From Photobacterium proteolyticum (GTDB lineage: Bacteria > Pseudomonadota > Gammaproteobacteria > Enterobacterales > Vibrionaceae), in assembly GCF_001939735.1 (NCBI RefSeq), contig NZ_MJIL01000088.1, positions 45,065 to 109,064 on the forward strand: a stretch of 64,000 bases of DNA. Reading direction: 5' to 3'. The notes below the pieces were generated by a model. It was not told the DNA's origin. It made no database searches and was given only the letters and a program-made list of their open reading frames with translations. The translations under genes were made by a program, and so were the position numbers. Positions 28,455 through 37,312 of the stretch are shown in pieces. Within the stretch, counting starts at the first letter, position 1; the number at the start of each line of letters is the position of its first letter.

Positions 28455-29417
28455 ATGGTCGCAATAGGGAATGCGCTGAGACATGTGCCGACAGCACAGG
28501 CCGCACTGGCACTGGCAACAACAGGAACAGGCCTTGCGTGGTCTCTGTTTTTACCGGGCAGCGGAGAGGTGATCCGCGGTTTCTGTGCGTTTATCGGGGC
28601 ATGCCTGCTGATGCCCGTACTCCTGAAATACCTGTTAAGCCCGCAGCGATTTATCCAGGATCTTCGTCATCCTCTCTATGGTAGCCTGATGGCGCCGATG
28701 ACCATGACCATGCTGGTACTGGCTGATTATCTGTCATCTATTCATATCGAAAGTGCCCGTTTGCTCTGGTATCCGGCCTTAATGCTCCATTTTGCCATGC
28801 TGAGCTACTTTTTCAGTTTCCAGATCCGCCGGTTCCGCCTGACCAATCTGTACCCGAGCTGGTTCCTGTACCCAGTCGGAGCCATCAGCGGCACCCTTGC
28901 CGGCCCGCAGCTTGGACATACCGAGTTTGCGATCACCATGACCAATACCTGTGTCGGGATCTACTTTGTCATGTTGCCTCTGGTACTATACCGGCTCTGT
29001 TTTGCCGGGCGTCTGCCCCGCCCGGCCAGACCGACGTTGGCGATTATGGCAGCGCCTGTTAACCTGTCCCTTACCGCCTATCTGCTTAACGTCGAACAGC
29101 CGGATCCGGTGCTGACCGGTGCATTAGCCGGTGTCGGCATTACCATGACCATTTTGGTCTACCTGTGCTATTTCAATTTGCTCAAGCAACGCTTTCAGCC
29201 TTCGCTGGCTGCGGTCACCTTCCCGTCAGTCATTAGTGCGGTGGCTATCGAGCGCCTGACCCAGTGGCTGGTCATCGATTTTCCTCACTGGGCCTGGCTT
29301 GGCAGACTGGGATTGTTTGAGCTAACCGTCGCGACCGGACTGGTCATGTGGGTGGGATGGAGCTATATCGGGTACTACTGGCCGAAGGCAAGGTTCTCCA
29401 AGCAGCCTTCGACCTAG
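28455..29417 (+). CDS. TDT-family (TehA/SLAC1-like) membrane transporter
   Basis: 320 aa with about ten hydrophobic helices, no signal peptide. Layout and segments such as LAGPQLGHTEFAITMTNTCVG fit the tellurite-resistance/dicarboxylate transporter (TDT) family, which includes TehA, Mae1 and SLAC1 and moves anions such as malate, nitrate or chloride. GAGG stands 7 bases before the ATG. About 260 bases upstream is a perfect FNR box. Convergent with the lipoprotein hydrolase. Substrate unknown. Confidence 0.75.
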   Translation: MVAIGNALRHVPTAQAALALATTGTGLAWSLFLPGSGEVIRGFCAFIGACLLMPVLLKYLLSPQRFIQDLRHPLYGSLMAPMTMTMLVLADYLSSIHIESARLLWYPALMLHFAMLSYFFSFQIRRFRLTNLYPSWFLYPVGAISGTLAGPQLGHTEFAITMTNTCVGIYFVMLPLVLYRLCFAGRLPRPARPTLAIMAAPVNLSLTAYLLNVEQPDPVLTGALAGVGITMTILVYLCYFNLLKQRFQPSLAAVTFPSVISAVAIERLTQWLVIDFPHWAWLGRLGLFELTVATGLVMWVGWSYIGYYWPKARFSKQPST

Positions 29418-29452
29418 TGCTTTGCTCTTGCAGGAGTCTAACTACACCCGCA

Positions 29453-30610
29453 TCAGCCCTGGTTCATGACCTGATGCATCATCTTGATGCTGGTCTGGTA
29501 ATAAGGGTTCCACGTCAGACGGGCATGGTTCTTACCCGCTTCAGTATATCCCCAGCCAGAAAACCAGGTTTTAGCCCCCTGCAGACAGTCTTGGGTTTGC
29601 TCTTCTGTCTGGCCGTTATTACAAACCCTTAGGCTACCCTCAGTACCGTAAAGCACATTATCGGGCGAGAACAACAATCCCATATGGGAACCGGTACTGA
29701 TCCGCTGCTGAGGCAGGTTCATAGTAAAGCTTGCTACCCGCTCACCGGTTGGTGGATTATCGCCATACCACACGAGTTGGCTGTTGGGATGAGTAAAGTT
29801 TTGGCTGAAGATAGCCGACACTTTATCGGTATCAATCACACTATCGCCTTCGCTAACAGCCATAAAGACCGGCTTGGTATATTGCTTATTCTGCAATGCC
29901 TCTCTGACAACTTCTGAGGTTTGGTAATAGACGGCTGCGCCATTCATCGGCAACGAATCATAGCGCGTCATGTTTGTCTCTTCATCGATATCAGCCCAAT
30001 CGACGAACCAGGAGGCAATCGATGCAAAACGAACTGTGTCACTCCTGGGTTTAAAGGCAGGCGAGAACAACAATAGCCCGGCAACATCGTCATTGCCAAG
30101 CGCTTCATGGGTTACCAAATTGGCACCGGTTGAATAGCCGCCGAGCCAGACCTCTCCCACTTCATCCGCGAGCAACTGCGTATGATGACTGACAATCGAC
30201 TGCCAGTCTTCGTAATCCGGCAGCATTAAGTCGGCTGGTTTACTGCCATGGCCGGGCAACAAGACAGTACGAACCAGATAGCCTTGAGCAACCAAATCGT
30301 TGGCAATATCGACATAAGAAAACGGTGAGTCTCCCAAACCGTGGACCAGCAGCACTCCGCCTTTCGGAGGGGTATCCGGCTTGAGCTCAAACGGCATAAC
30401 CAGCTCCAGCTCCTGCTGATGCTGCTCGGTAATAAAAACCCGGTTACGCTCTAGCCAGTTGCGAGTTTGATCCAGGTACTCCTGGAAAGAGCCCTGCTTA
30501 TAGTCGGCAAGCGCTGCCGAGGGGTTCAGCATCGGATCAGCCGTCTGACCAATACAACCCGTTAGGGTGAGCAATACAAAGCTGGTTGCTGCAAGTTTTC
30601 TTACTGCCAT
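29453..30610 (-). CDS. Alpha/beta-hydrolase lipoprotein
   Basis: 385 aa from the ATG at 30610 (MAVRKLAATSFVLLTLTGC), chosen because it gives a normal lipoprotein signal; lipobox LTGC, lipidated Cys19. The hydrolase core has GVLLVHGLGDSPFSY, LLPGHGSKP and nucleophile elbow GGYSTG (the serine of GYSTG). FMAVSEGDSVID probably carries the acid and GSHMGLLFSP the histidine. Likely an envelope-anchored esterase or monoglyceride-lipase-like enzyme. Divergent from nemR by 139 bases. Confidence 0.8.
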   Translation of the reverse strand: MAVRKLAATSFVLLTLTGCIGQTADPMLNPSAALADYKQGSFQEYLDQTRNWLERNRVFITEQHQQELELVMPFELKPDTPPKGGVLLVHGLGDSPFSYVDIANDLVAQGYLVRTVLLPGHGSKPADLMLPDYEDWQSIVSHHTQLLADEVGEVWLGGYSTGANLVTHEALGNDDVAGLLLFSPAFKPRSDTVRFASIASWFVDWADIDEETNMTRYDSLPMNGAAVYYQTSEVVREALQNKQYTKPVFMAVSEGDSVIDTDKVSAIFSQNFTHPNSQLVWYGDNPPTGERVASFTMNLPQQRISTGSHMGLLFSPDNVLYGTEGSLRVCNNGQTEEQTQDCLQGAKTWFSGWGYTEAGKNHARLTWNPYYQTSIKMMHQVMNQG

Positions 30611-30711
30611 GATGGAAATACCTGACACTGAATGAGATTAATGACAATCATATTCATTACAAGATGAATGCAATGTGAATATACCTCAAGTCAATAAAGA
30701 CGAAAAATGAG

Positions 30712-30730
30712 ACTAGACGACTGGTCTAGT
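30712..30730. promoter_or_regulatory. NemR-type operator upstream of nemR
   Basis: Near-perfect palindrome ACTAGAC-GACTG-GTCTAGT, 19 bases before the regulator gene start. The same site recurs at 31407-31425 before curA. It resembles the TAGACC-type operator known for E. coli NemR. Confidence 0.75.
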
Positions 30731-30749
30731 TTGCTTTACTCTTACCGCC

Positions 30750-31349
30750 ATGAACGCACAAACGAATGAAACTCGACAACATATTCTGGACACCGGCTAC
30801 GCACTTATCGTCACCAAAGGGTTTTCGAATGTTGGTCTGTCACAGCTGTTAAAACACGCCGAAGTACCAAAAGGCTCGTTTTATCACTACTTCAAATCCA
30901 AAGAGCAGTTTGGTGAGGCCTTGATCCAGGACTATTTTGCCAACTACCTTAAACGGCTTGATACCTTGCTGTTCAGTAGCCATAACGGCACAGCTTATGA
31001 TCGCCTTGTCGGCTATTGGCAGCGCTGGGTAGATGTTGAAGAAGGTGTATGCGGTGCGCAGAAATGCCTGGTAGTCAAACTAACAGCCGAAGTCTCTGAT
31101 CTGTCCGAGCCCATGCGTCTGGCGCTATTAGAAGGTGCCACGAGTATTATCTCGGCTATCCGCCAGTGTATTGATGACGGTGTGCAAGACGGCTCCATCA
31201 CCGTCAGCGATAGCCAGGAGACCGCCCAGCTACTCTATAACCTATGGATTGGTGCTAGCTTGATGAGAAAGCTCACACAAGATCAAGCAGGCCTGGAGCT
31301 GGCGATGAAAACCACCAAGAACCTATTGACCGGTGAAGCCGCCCGCTAG
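30750..31349 (+). CDS. nemR: NemR-like TetR-family redox/electrophile-sensing repressor
   Basis: 199 aa. The N-terminal helix-turn-helix (LSQLLKHAEVPKGSFYHYFKSKEQFG) and C-terminal domain align along their length with E. coli NemR. The key sensor cysteine is conserved at Cys106 in KCLVVKLTAEVSDLSE. NemR represses detoxification genes and releases DNA on reaction with quinones, aldehydes or bleach. Two matching operators flank it: one before its own gene, one before curA, so it should be autoregulated and control the curA-GST pair. A strong terminator separates it from curA. Confidence 0.85.
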   Translation: MNAQTNETRQHILDTGYALIVTKGFSNVGLSQLLKHAEVPKGSFYHYFKSKEQFGEALIQDYFANYLKRLDTLLFSSHNGTAYDRLVGYWQRWVDVEEGVCGAQKCLVVKLTAEVSDLSEPMRLALLEGATSIISAIRQCIDDGVQDGSITVSDSQETAQLLYNLWIGASLMRKLTQDQAGLELAMKTTKNLLTGEAAR

Positions 31350-31368
31350 GTGACTAATGAACTCAAAA

Positions 31369-31398
31369 CCCCGTCAGTATGATGACGGGGATTTTTTT
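31369..31398 (+). terminator. Intrinsic terminator of nemR
   Basis: Eight-base perfect stem CCCCGTCA (31369-31376) / TGACGGGG (31383-31390) followed by ATTTTTTT. Confidence 0.88.
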
Positions 31399-31406
31399 AA
31401 ACCATC

Positions 31407-31425
31407 ACTAGACGACCGGTCTAAT
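31407..31425. promoter_or_regulatory. NemR-type operator upstream of curA
   Basis: ACTAGAC-GACCG-GTCTAAT differs from the nemR-proximal site at only two positions and lies 50 bases before curA, just after the nemR terminator. Confidence 0.72.
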
Positions 31426-31474
31426 TAGAAGCTATAGACAGGTCATATAAATTGAAATTCAAAAGGAATGTACG

Positions 31475-32512
31475 ATGACAGATGCGCAAAAGACCAACTC
31501 ACGTATTGTGTTAGCCTCCCGACCAGTCGGTGCCCCTACTCCGGAAAACTTCCGTTTGGAAGACATTGAAAGACCCGTTCCGGCAGAGGGCGAAGTATTG
31601 CTACGCAGTGTATACCTCTCGCTGGATCCCTACATGCGCGGGCGTATGAACGATGCCAAATCCTATGCCGATCCTGTTGCCGTTGATGATGTCATGGTCG
31701 GTGCAACGGTGTGTCAGGTTGTCGAGTCAAACAACCCTGAGTTTGAAATCGGCGAGTGGGTGCTTGCCTACACCGGTTGGCAGAGTTACGGCATTTCTGA
31801 TGGCGAAGGTCTGCTTAAACTAGGGAAACAACCGACCGCCCCATCCTACGCATTAGGCGTATTAGGTATGCCTGGCTTTACAGCCTATATGGGCTTGCTT
31901 GATATCGGCCAGCCAAAGCCAGGTGACACACTGGTAGTCGCTGCGGCAACCGGCCCGGTAGGTGCTACAGTTGGCCAGATCGGCAAAATTAAAGGTTGTC
32001 GGGTGATCGGGGTAGCCGGTGGCGAAGAGAAATGCCGCTATGCCAAAGAGGTGTTGGGCTTCGACGAGTGTATCGATCACAAGGCGGCGGATTTCGAACA
32101 ACAGCTGCAGGCAACCTGTGACAAAGGCATCGATGTCTATTTCGAAAATGTCGGCGGCAAGGTCTTTGACGCGGTGCTGCCATTGCTCAACACTGGTGCC
32201 CGCGTGCCGGTCTGTGGCTTGATCTCCCAGTACAACGCAACTTCGCTGCCAGATGGTCCGGACCGTCTCTCGATGCTGATGGGCACACTGCTGATCAAGC
32301 GGATCAAGATGCAAGGATTCATCATTTTTGATGACTACGCACACCGCTACAACGAGTTCGCTCAGGACATGACCCAGTGGCTTGCCGAAGGCAAAATCCA
32401 GTACCGGGAGCATTTGGTAGAAGGGCTTGATAAGGCACCGGAAGCCTTTATCGGCCTTCTGGAAGGCAAGAACTTCGGCAAACTGGTGATCCAGGTTAAC
32501 CAGCCACTATAA
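31475..32512 (+). CDS. curA: CurA-like NADPH-dependent MDR oxidoreductase
   Basis: 345 aa, same length as E. coli CurA (YncB) and similar throughout, starting with VLASRPVGAPTPENFRLED and SLDPYMRGRM. It is a zinc-free medium-chain reductase; the nucleotide-binding region is AATGPVGATVGQIGKIKG. Relatives reduce double bonds of reactive enones such as curcumin or alkenals. AAAGGAA stands before the ATG. It lies 20 bases before the GST gene and behind a NemR operator, consistent with electrophile detoxification in the cytoplasm. Confidence 0.88.
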   Translation: MTDAQKTNSRIVLASRPVGAPTPENFRLEDIERPVPAEGEVLLRSVYLSLDPYMRGRMNDAKSYADPVAVDDVMVGATVCQVVESNNPEFEIGEWVLAYTGWQSYGISDGEGLLKLGKQPTAPSYALGVLGMPGFTAYMGLLDIGQPKPGDTLVVAAATGPVGATVGQIGKIKGCRVIGVAGGEEKCRYAKEVLGFDECIDHKAADFEQQLQATCDKGIDVYFENVGGKVFDAVLPLLNTGARVPVCGLISQYNATSLPDGPDRLSMLMGTLLIKRIKMQGFIIFDDYAHRYNEFAQDMTQWLAEGKIQYREHLVEGLDKAPEAFIGLLEGKNFGKLVIQVNQPL

Positions 32513-32532
32513 GCACGAAAAGGAAGCCAACC

Positions 32533-33147
32533 ATGATTACACTGCATCACCTTAATAAATCGCGCTCTAAGCGTATTATCTGGCTGCTGGAAGAGCTAGG
32601 GCTTGACTACAAAGTTGTGCCATACCAGCGCGATAGCGTGACGTTTCTGGCACCGCCGGAGCTGAAAGCGATTCACCCTCTGGGCAAATCGCCGGTCATT
32701 GAAGATGACGGTATGGTGATTGCCGAATCCGGGGCTATCACTGAATACCTCATCGACAAGCATGCTGCCGGACTATTGTCACCACAGAAAGGAACGAAGG
32801 AATATATCGAGTACTCGCAATGGATGCACTTTGCCGAGAGCTCTGCCATTCTCCCTTTATTGCTGAAACTGTTCGTCGACAAAGATGGTTGTGAAACCAA
32901 CTTCCTCGCCGGTTATGCCGATGCCGAAATCGCCAAGGTCATCAGCTATATTGACCAGTCACTCGAGGGAAAACGCTACCTGGTGGCCGACAAACTCACC
33001 GGGGCAGACATTATGATGTCCTTTATTGTCGAGATATTGGCGAACAACAACACACTGGATAGCTTCCCCAACATTGCCGCTTACGCCAAGCAGCTCAGTA
33101 CTCATGCCGCTTTTCGCAAAGCGGATGACATAGAGGCCAGTCACTAA
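32533..33147 (+). CDS. Glutathione S-transferase
   Basis: 204 aa. Thioredoxin-like N-terminal domain (about 1-80: MITLHHLNKSRSKRIIWLLEELG, HPLGKSPVIEDDGMVIAESGAI) with the cis-Pro and Glu-Ser glutathione-binding motif, then an all-helical C-terminal domain (ADKLTGADIMMSF). It follows curA by 20 bases and probably shares its NemR-controlled transcript, conjugating electrophiles to glutathione. A strong hairpin closes the unit. Confidence 0.9.
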   Translation: MITLHHLNKSRSKRIIWLLEELGLDYKVVPYQRDSVTFLAPPELKAIHPLGKSPVIEDDGMVIAESGAITEYLIDKHAAGLLSPQKGTKEYIEYSQWMHFAESSAILPLLLKLFVDKDGCETNFLAGYADAEIAKVISYIDQSLEGKRYLVADKLTGADIMMSFIVEILANNNTLDSFPNIAAYAKQLSTHAAFRKADDIEASH

Positions 33148-33153
33148 CAACAG

Positions 33154-33181
33154 AGCGGCCCCGAGTCATTCCGGGGCCGCT
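33154..33181 (+). terminator. Terminator of the curA-GST unit
   Basis: Ten-base perfect stem AGCGGCCCCG (33154-33163) / CGGGGCCGCT (33172-33181), then ATTTATTTG. Confidence 0.75.
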
Positions 33182-33393
33182 ATTTATTTGAGCTAGTTTA
33201 ACGTTCCTTGCAAACCCCCGGCACCTATCACTCCACAATCCTGTCTCACTCGCAAATCCTCCTTTTTAAGGCATAAGCCGAAACGTAAATATTCTTATGT
33301 CTGCATATTCTTTCTTCAGCTTATAGCCCAGCATTCTATAGACAAATCAATCACTAACCTTTTGTTAATATTCTAATTTATCAGGAGACAAAC

Positions 33394-34515
33394 ATGATAA
33401 AGGAACTTAAGCTCACCCTTGCTCTGTTGTCTGTTTTATTCAGTGCTTTATTCAGTACTATCTACAGTCACTATGCCCTTGCGGCGAAAACAGAACTGCC
33501 GGCCCTGAACGCCCACCCCGACGCGACCTCTATCTCCGGACTGTCTTCCGGTGCCTTCATGGCAGCCCAGTTTCACGTCGCCTATTCCGAAGAATTGGTC
33601 GGGGCCGGAATTGTTGCCGGGGGGCCGTGGAACTGTGCCGGCAACAATCCCTTTAGCAACCCGTTCATCACCCCGATCCTGACCGCTACCACGACCTGTA
33701 TGAATCCCTGCAAAGGCAGTATTGTCGGTTGTCCGTCCATGATGTATCCGAACAGTGGTTTTCTGGTCGATCTTGCCAAGCAAACCGCCCGTATCGGCAA
33801 AATCGATCCTGTCGACAACCTGAAAGATGACAAAGTTTATATCTTCTCGGGCGCCAGTGACGAAACCGTCGTCACCGGTGTGGTCGATACCACGGCGGAG
33901 TTTTACCAGAAACTCGGCGTCGGTGATGACCAGATCCTCTACAACAACCGCGTGGATGCAGGCCATGCCTTTATCACCACAGATCAAAATGATACCCCGT
34001 GTAGCAAAACGCAATCACCGTATATCAACGACTGCGACATTCCACAGGCCCAGCGTATTCTCAAGCATATCTATGGCGCTCAGAAACCTGCGGCCAAAAC
34101 GTTAACCGGCGAGCTGATTGAGTTTGATCAGAGTGCCTTCTTTAACGATCCGCTGACGAGCATGAACGAGACAGCCTTTGTCTATGTGCCGGAAAACTGC
34201 CAGACAGAGCAATGTAAAGTTCACGTTGCCGTGCATGGTTGTGAGCAGGGAGTGTCAGTGATCGGGACCACCTATGTAAAAGAAACCGGGTATCTGGAAG
34301 CGGCCGATACCAACAGTACGATTGTGCTCTTCCCACAGGTAAAACAATCATCGCTAAATCCCATGAACCCGAAAGGGTGCTGGGATTTCTGGGGCTACAG
34401 TACCAATAACTTGCCACCGTATAACTACTACAGCAAAGAAGCACCACAGATGGTTGCCATCAATAAAATGATTGCCCGCCTGACCAGTCAGCCGGTGAAA
34501 CTGACTCAGAACTAA
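33394..34515 (+). CDS. Secreted PHB-depolymerase/feruloyl-esterase-family hydrolase
   Basis: 373 aa. Signal peptide about residues 1-31 (ending HYALAA). The nucleophile elbow is GLSSGAFMAAQF (GxSxG, near residue 50); GASDETVV probably carries the catalytic Asp, and VDAGHAF the His. Many cysteines (PWNCAG, TTCMNPCKGSIVGCPS, VHGCEQG, KGCWDFWGY) suit a disulphide-bonded extracellular enzyme. It resembles extracellular short-chain polyhydroxyalkanoate depolymerases/esterases. AGGAGA precedes the ATG by 6. It stands alone between two terminators; substrate (PHA oligomer or other ester) is inferred from family. Confidence 0.8.
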   Translation: MIKELKLTLALLSVLFSALFSTIYSHYALAAKTELPALNAHPDATSISGLSSGAFMAAQFHVAYSEELVGAGIVAGGPWNCAGNNPFSNPFITPILTATTTCMNPCKGSIVGCPSMMYPNSGFLVDLAKQTARIGKIDPVDNLKDDKVYIFSGASDETVVTGVVDTTAEFYQKLGVGDDQILYNNRVDAGHAFITTDQNDTPCSKTQSPYINDCDIPQAQRILKHIYGAQKPAAKTLTGELIEFDQSAFFNDPLTSMNETAFVYVPENCQTEQCKVHVAVHGCEQGVSVIGTTYVKETGYLEAADTNSTIVLFPQVKQSSLNPMNPKGCWDFWGYSTNNLPPYNYYSKEAPQMVAINKMIARLTSQPVKLTQN

Positions 34516-34580
34516 CCGCCTTCACCAAGCCTTGAAACCATGCCCAAACAGTGTCGAGGATCCGGACGGGACATGCCGAT

Positions 34581-34608
34581 AAAAAAGCTCTGAGCCAATA
34601 CTCAGAGC
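34581..34608 (-). terminator. Terminator of pdxY
   Basis: Perfect eight-base stem GCTCTGAG (34587-34594) / CTCAGAGC (34601-34608), followed on the minus strand by six T (34586-34581). Confidence 0.8.
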
Positions 34609-34652
34609 CTTATTGATATCGTGAGCGCTAGATAAATGTTACCGGCGCAGGA

Positions 34653-35528
34653 TTAAGCCGATGTCAACTGTACATCGAGCATCTCAACAGGGAATGTTTC
34701 GCTTGGTTCGACAAGTTCGTTCTGCGCCAGAACGGTTTGCAGCTCCCATTCATTCTGTTGCTGCGTGCGTTTAAGCACCCCGTAGCAGGCATCATGGCAA
34801 TGCTGGAAGGCCTCGCTTGGCGATTTGCCTTTCAGCAAACCGGCGGTAAAGACGGCAGAAATCAGATCGCCCACACCGACAGGTTGCAGCTCAAACGGCA
34901 GATGGGGACGCTGGGCAAGAAAACAGCCTTCGCGGGTAGCCAGCATCATGCTGAATTTATTGTCAGAAATGCAATACAGGTGCTTAACAAGCACAGCCTT
35001 AGGCCCTTTTCCCAATGCAATATAGCAAGCTGCTACAGCATCAGAAAGGGTGTTGATTTCCATCTGCGCGAACTGGCTGAGCTCGAACTGATTTGGCACG
35101 ATGACATCGGCGATAGGCATAAGGTCATTGACCAGATGCTCCGCAATACCGGGAGCCACAATACATCCTTTATCCGGCGCGCCCATCACTGGATCGCAAA
35201 CATAAATCGCAGACGGGTTTTGAGCCTTCACTTTTTCGACAGTTCGGATCACCGCCTCGCACTGTTCAGCACTCCCTTGATAACCGGTAAGAATCGCCTC
35301 ACAACGCGATAGTGCATCAATATTATCGAGGCCTTGAACCAGCTCATCGAGAGCTGATGCCGAAAAGGCACGTCCAGTCCAACCTTGTTTATATTGAGTA
35401 TGGTTGGAAAACTGAACAGTATGAATTGGCCATACTTCAAATCCCATTCTTTGCATCGGAAATACCGCCGAGCTATTGCCTGCATGCCCGTATGCCACAT
35501 GAGATTGAATAGATAAAATGCCGCGCAT
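34653..35528 (-). CDS. pdxY: Pyridoxal kinase
   Basis: 291 aa, close to E. coli PdxY in length. Start MRGILSIQSHVAYGHAGNSS; ATP/PLP-site features include YVCDPVMGA, DVIVPNQFELSQF and the ribokinase-fold anion hole motif PVGVGDLISAVF. It phosphorylates pyridoxal to pyridoxal 5'-phosphate in the cytoplasm. It lies downstream of the tna genes in the same direction, separated by 422 bases from tnaB, so it has its own promoter but sits next to a highly expressed PLP enzyme. Confidence 0.92.
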   Translation of the reverse strand: MRGILSIQSHVAYGHAGNSSAVFPMQRMGFEVWPIHTVQFSNHTQYKQGWTGRAFSASALDELVQGLDNIDALSRCEAILTGYQGSAEQCEAVIRTVEKVKAQNPSAIYVCDPVMGAPDKGCIVAPGIAEHLVNDLMPIADVIVPNQFELSQFAQMEINTLSDAVAACYIALGKGPKAVLVKHLYCISDNKFSMMLATREGCFLAQRPHLPFELQPVGVGDLISAVFTAGLLKGKSPSEAFQHCHDACYGVLKRTQQQNEWELQTVLAQNELVEPSETFPVEMLDVQLTSA

Positions 35529-35950
35529 AATGTTTTCCTTTCTAAATACCGAAGTGCCTCAAGAAACTCGTCGCGGCGAGCGTGGAGATAGCTCAGGTAT
35601 TACTTATTTTAGAAACAATCCAAACTGTGTTTCCCAGGAAAAGAGAATGAACAACACAATTTGGCAGTATTTTATTTTTGTTAATGGCAGTTAAAGGTAA
35701 TTGTCATTAGTTTTCAGCTCGCAATTCATATCGAAATTACATATTGAATAGCGCTGATACGGCCTAGAATTTATCATACATTTAAACATCATGATAGCGG
35801 CCAGAAAGAGTGGTTTGTGGGTATAAACGATAGGTTTAAACTATAAGTGAATAGTGAATATTTCCGATAAAGATTGGCTATCTTTCTCTGCACAGGCAAC
35901 ATCCAAATAAGATAACCAATCCCAAGAGGGTAATAACGACTACTGTTTTC
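35529..35950. other. Gene-free region between pdxY and tnaB
   Basis: 422 bases, A+T-rich. It must hold the pdxY promoter (minus strand). No strong terminator with T tract for tnaB and no open frame of note were seen. Confidence 0.5.
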
Positions 35951-37204
35951 TTAGCCAATAAACGCCGGAAGAATACCCAACATCGCCATAAAGTGGAATA
36001 CCGCAGTTAATACCCCGAAGCCTATCACCAAGGCAATCATTACCTGGCCACCCGGAGCCCTAAATCCTTTGCGACCATTTGCCAATGTTCTCGACTTTCT
36101 GACCAGCAGAGCCGGAATAATACAGGTCCACACCGTTGCGGCAGCGCCGGCATAACCGATGGCTATCACAAAACCAAACGGGAACAGCAGTGACATAACC
36201 AATGGTGGCAGAAAGGTCACCGCCCAGGTTTTTGCACGACCTTGTCTGGTGTCTTCGAACTTGAACAGATCAGCCAGATAGTCAAACACCCCGAGCCCAA
36301 CCCCGATAAATGAAGACAGAATGGCCGCCATCGAGAAAGCATTGATCGCATTCGCTACTTTTTCGGACTCAATCACAGAGCCCAGCGCGGTCAGCAAGGC
36401 ATCGACATTACCGCCCTGCTCAATCACCGGGCCAAACTGGTTTCTTGGCAAGTTGCCAAAAATGCTGAACAGCCACAGGAAGTACAGGCCAAGTGCAATC
36501 GTGGTGCCGCCCAGAATCGCTTTTTTGGCTTTGCTCTCATCCCCATAATAGGCACGCATTGAAGAAACCGAGTGGTGATAACCAAAGGATGTCAGCGCAA
36601 CAGGCAGCATAGCCATTGCGTAAGGTGCATAGTTTGCTTTTTCATTGATGGAATCAAACAGTACGGACATATCAACCTTAACAGCCAACCCTGACACACC
36701 GAACGCGAAGCTTAAGACCATAAAGATAATTAATAAAACAGAGATGCGGTCTACTGCCCGTGTTGAATGCCACACAAAAGCCGAAAACACCAGAACAAAC
36801 AATACTGAACTGATTTTACTGTCGATGCCCAACACATCCTGAAGGATAAGGCCGGAAGAGGTGATATAGGCATAAAGCAATATCCCACCGACAAAATACA
36901 CCATCAGGTTATTGAACATGTTGGCCTTATCGCCAAGCATGTCTTTCGTTACCGTGTTGAACGACACCTTTAAGTCGTAATGTTTAAAGGCCTCCAGCAA
37001 CATCCATCCCGACACCGTCATGACGACCATTGTCAATGTGATCGCCAGCACGGACCAGATTGTCCATGCCCCTGCGCCGGCACTGGGCAAACCGAGCATT
37101 CCGGCCCCGACGCAAACACTGGCGATAATGCATGCCCCGCCAATTAACGACGGATGCTTTTCCTTCACTGTATCATTTACCACTAACGACGGACTTTTAT
37201 CCAT
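35951..37204 (-). CDS. tnaB: Tryptophan-specific permease (HAAAP family)
   Basis: 417 aa, about eleven membrane helices. Start region SLIGGACIIASVCVGAGMLGLPSAGAGAWTIW is characteristic of the aromatic amino acid permeases Mtr/TnaB/TyrP. Length and position just downstream of tnaA match TnaB, which brings in tryptophan for degradation. A strong hairpin lies between tnaA and this gene, so expression may depend on read-through or on a promoter in the 108-base gap. Confidence 0.9.
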   Translation of the reverse strand: MDKSPSLVVNDTVKEKHPSLIGGACIIASVCVGAGMLGLPSAGAGAWTIWSVLAITLTMVVMTVSGWMLLEAFKHYDLKVSFNTVTKDMLGDKANMFNNLMVYFVGGILLYAYITSSGLILQDVLGIDSKISSVLFVLVFSAFVWHSTRAVDRISVLLIIFMVLSFAFGVSGLAVKVDMSVLFDSINEKANYAPYAMAMLPVALTSFGYHHSVSSMRAYYGDESKAKKAILGGTTIALGLYFLWLFSIFGNLPRNQFGPVIEQGGNVDALLTALGSVIESEKVANAINAFSMAAILSSFIGVGLGVFDYLADLFKFEDTRQGRAKTWAVTFLPPLVMSLLFPFGFVIAIGYAGAAATVWTCIIPALLVRKSRTLANGRKGFRAPGGQVMIALVIGFGVLTAVFHFMAMLGILPAFIG

Positions 37205-37277
37205 AATTCAGTCACTCTTCTAATTTCACGTTATTGGAACCATGAACCTAAACTGTTTTTTTGAGTATGTGTTTAGG

Positions 37278-37305
37278 AAAAGAGCGCCCGTCGGGGCGCT
37301 CTTTT
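37278..37305 (-). terminator. Terminator-like hairpin after tnaA
   Basis: Twelve-base perfect stem AAAAGAGCGCCC (37278-37289) / GGGCGCTCTTTT (37294-37305) with a four-base loop, 7 bases after the tnaA stop; the T tract is part of the stem. Confidence 0.78.
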
Positions 37306-37312
37306 AAGGTTG

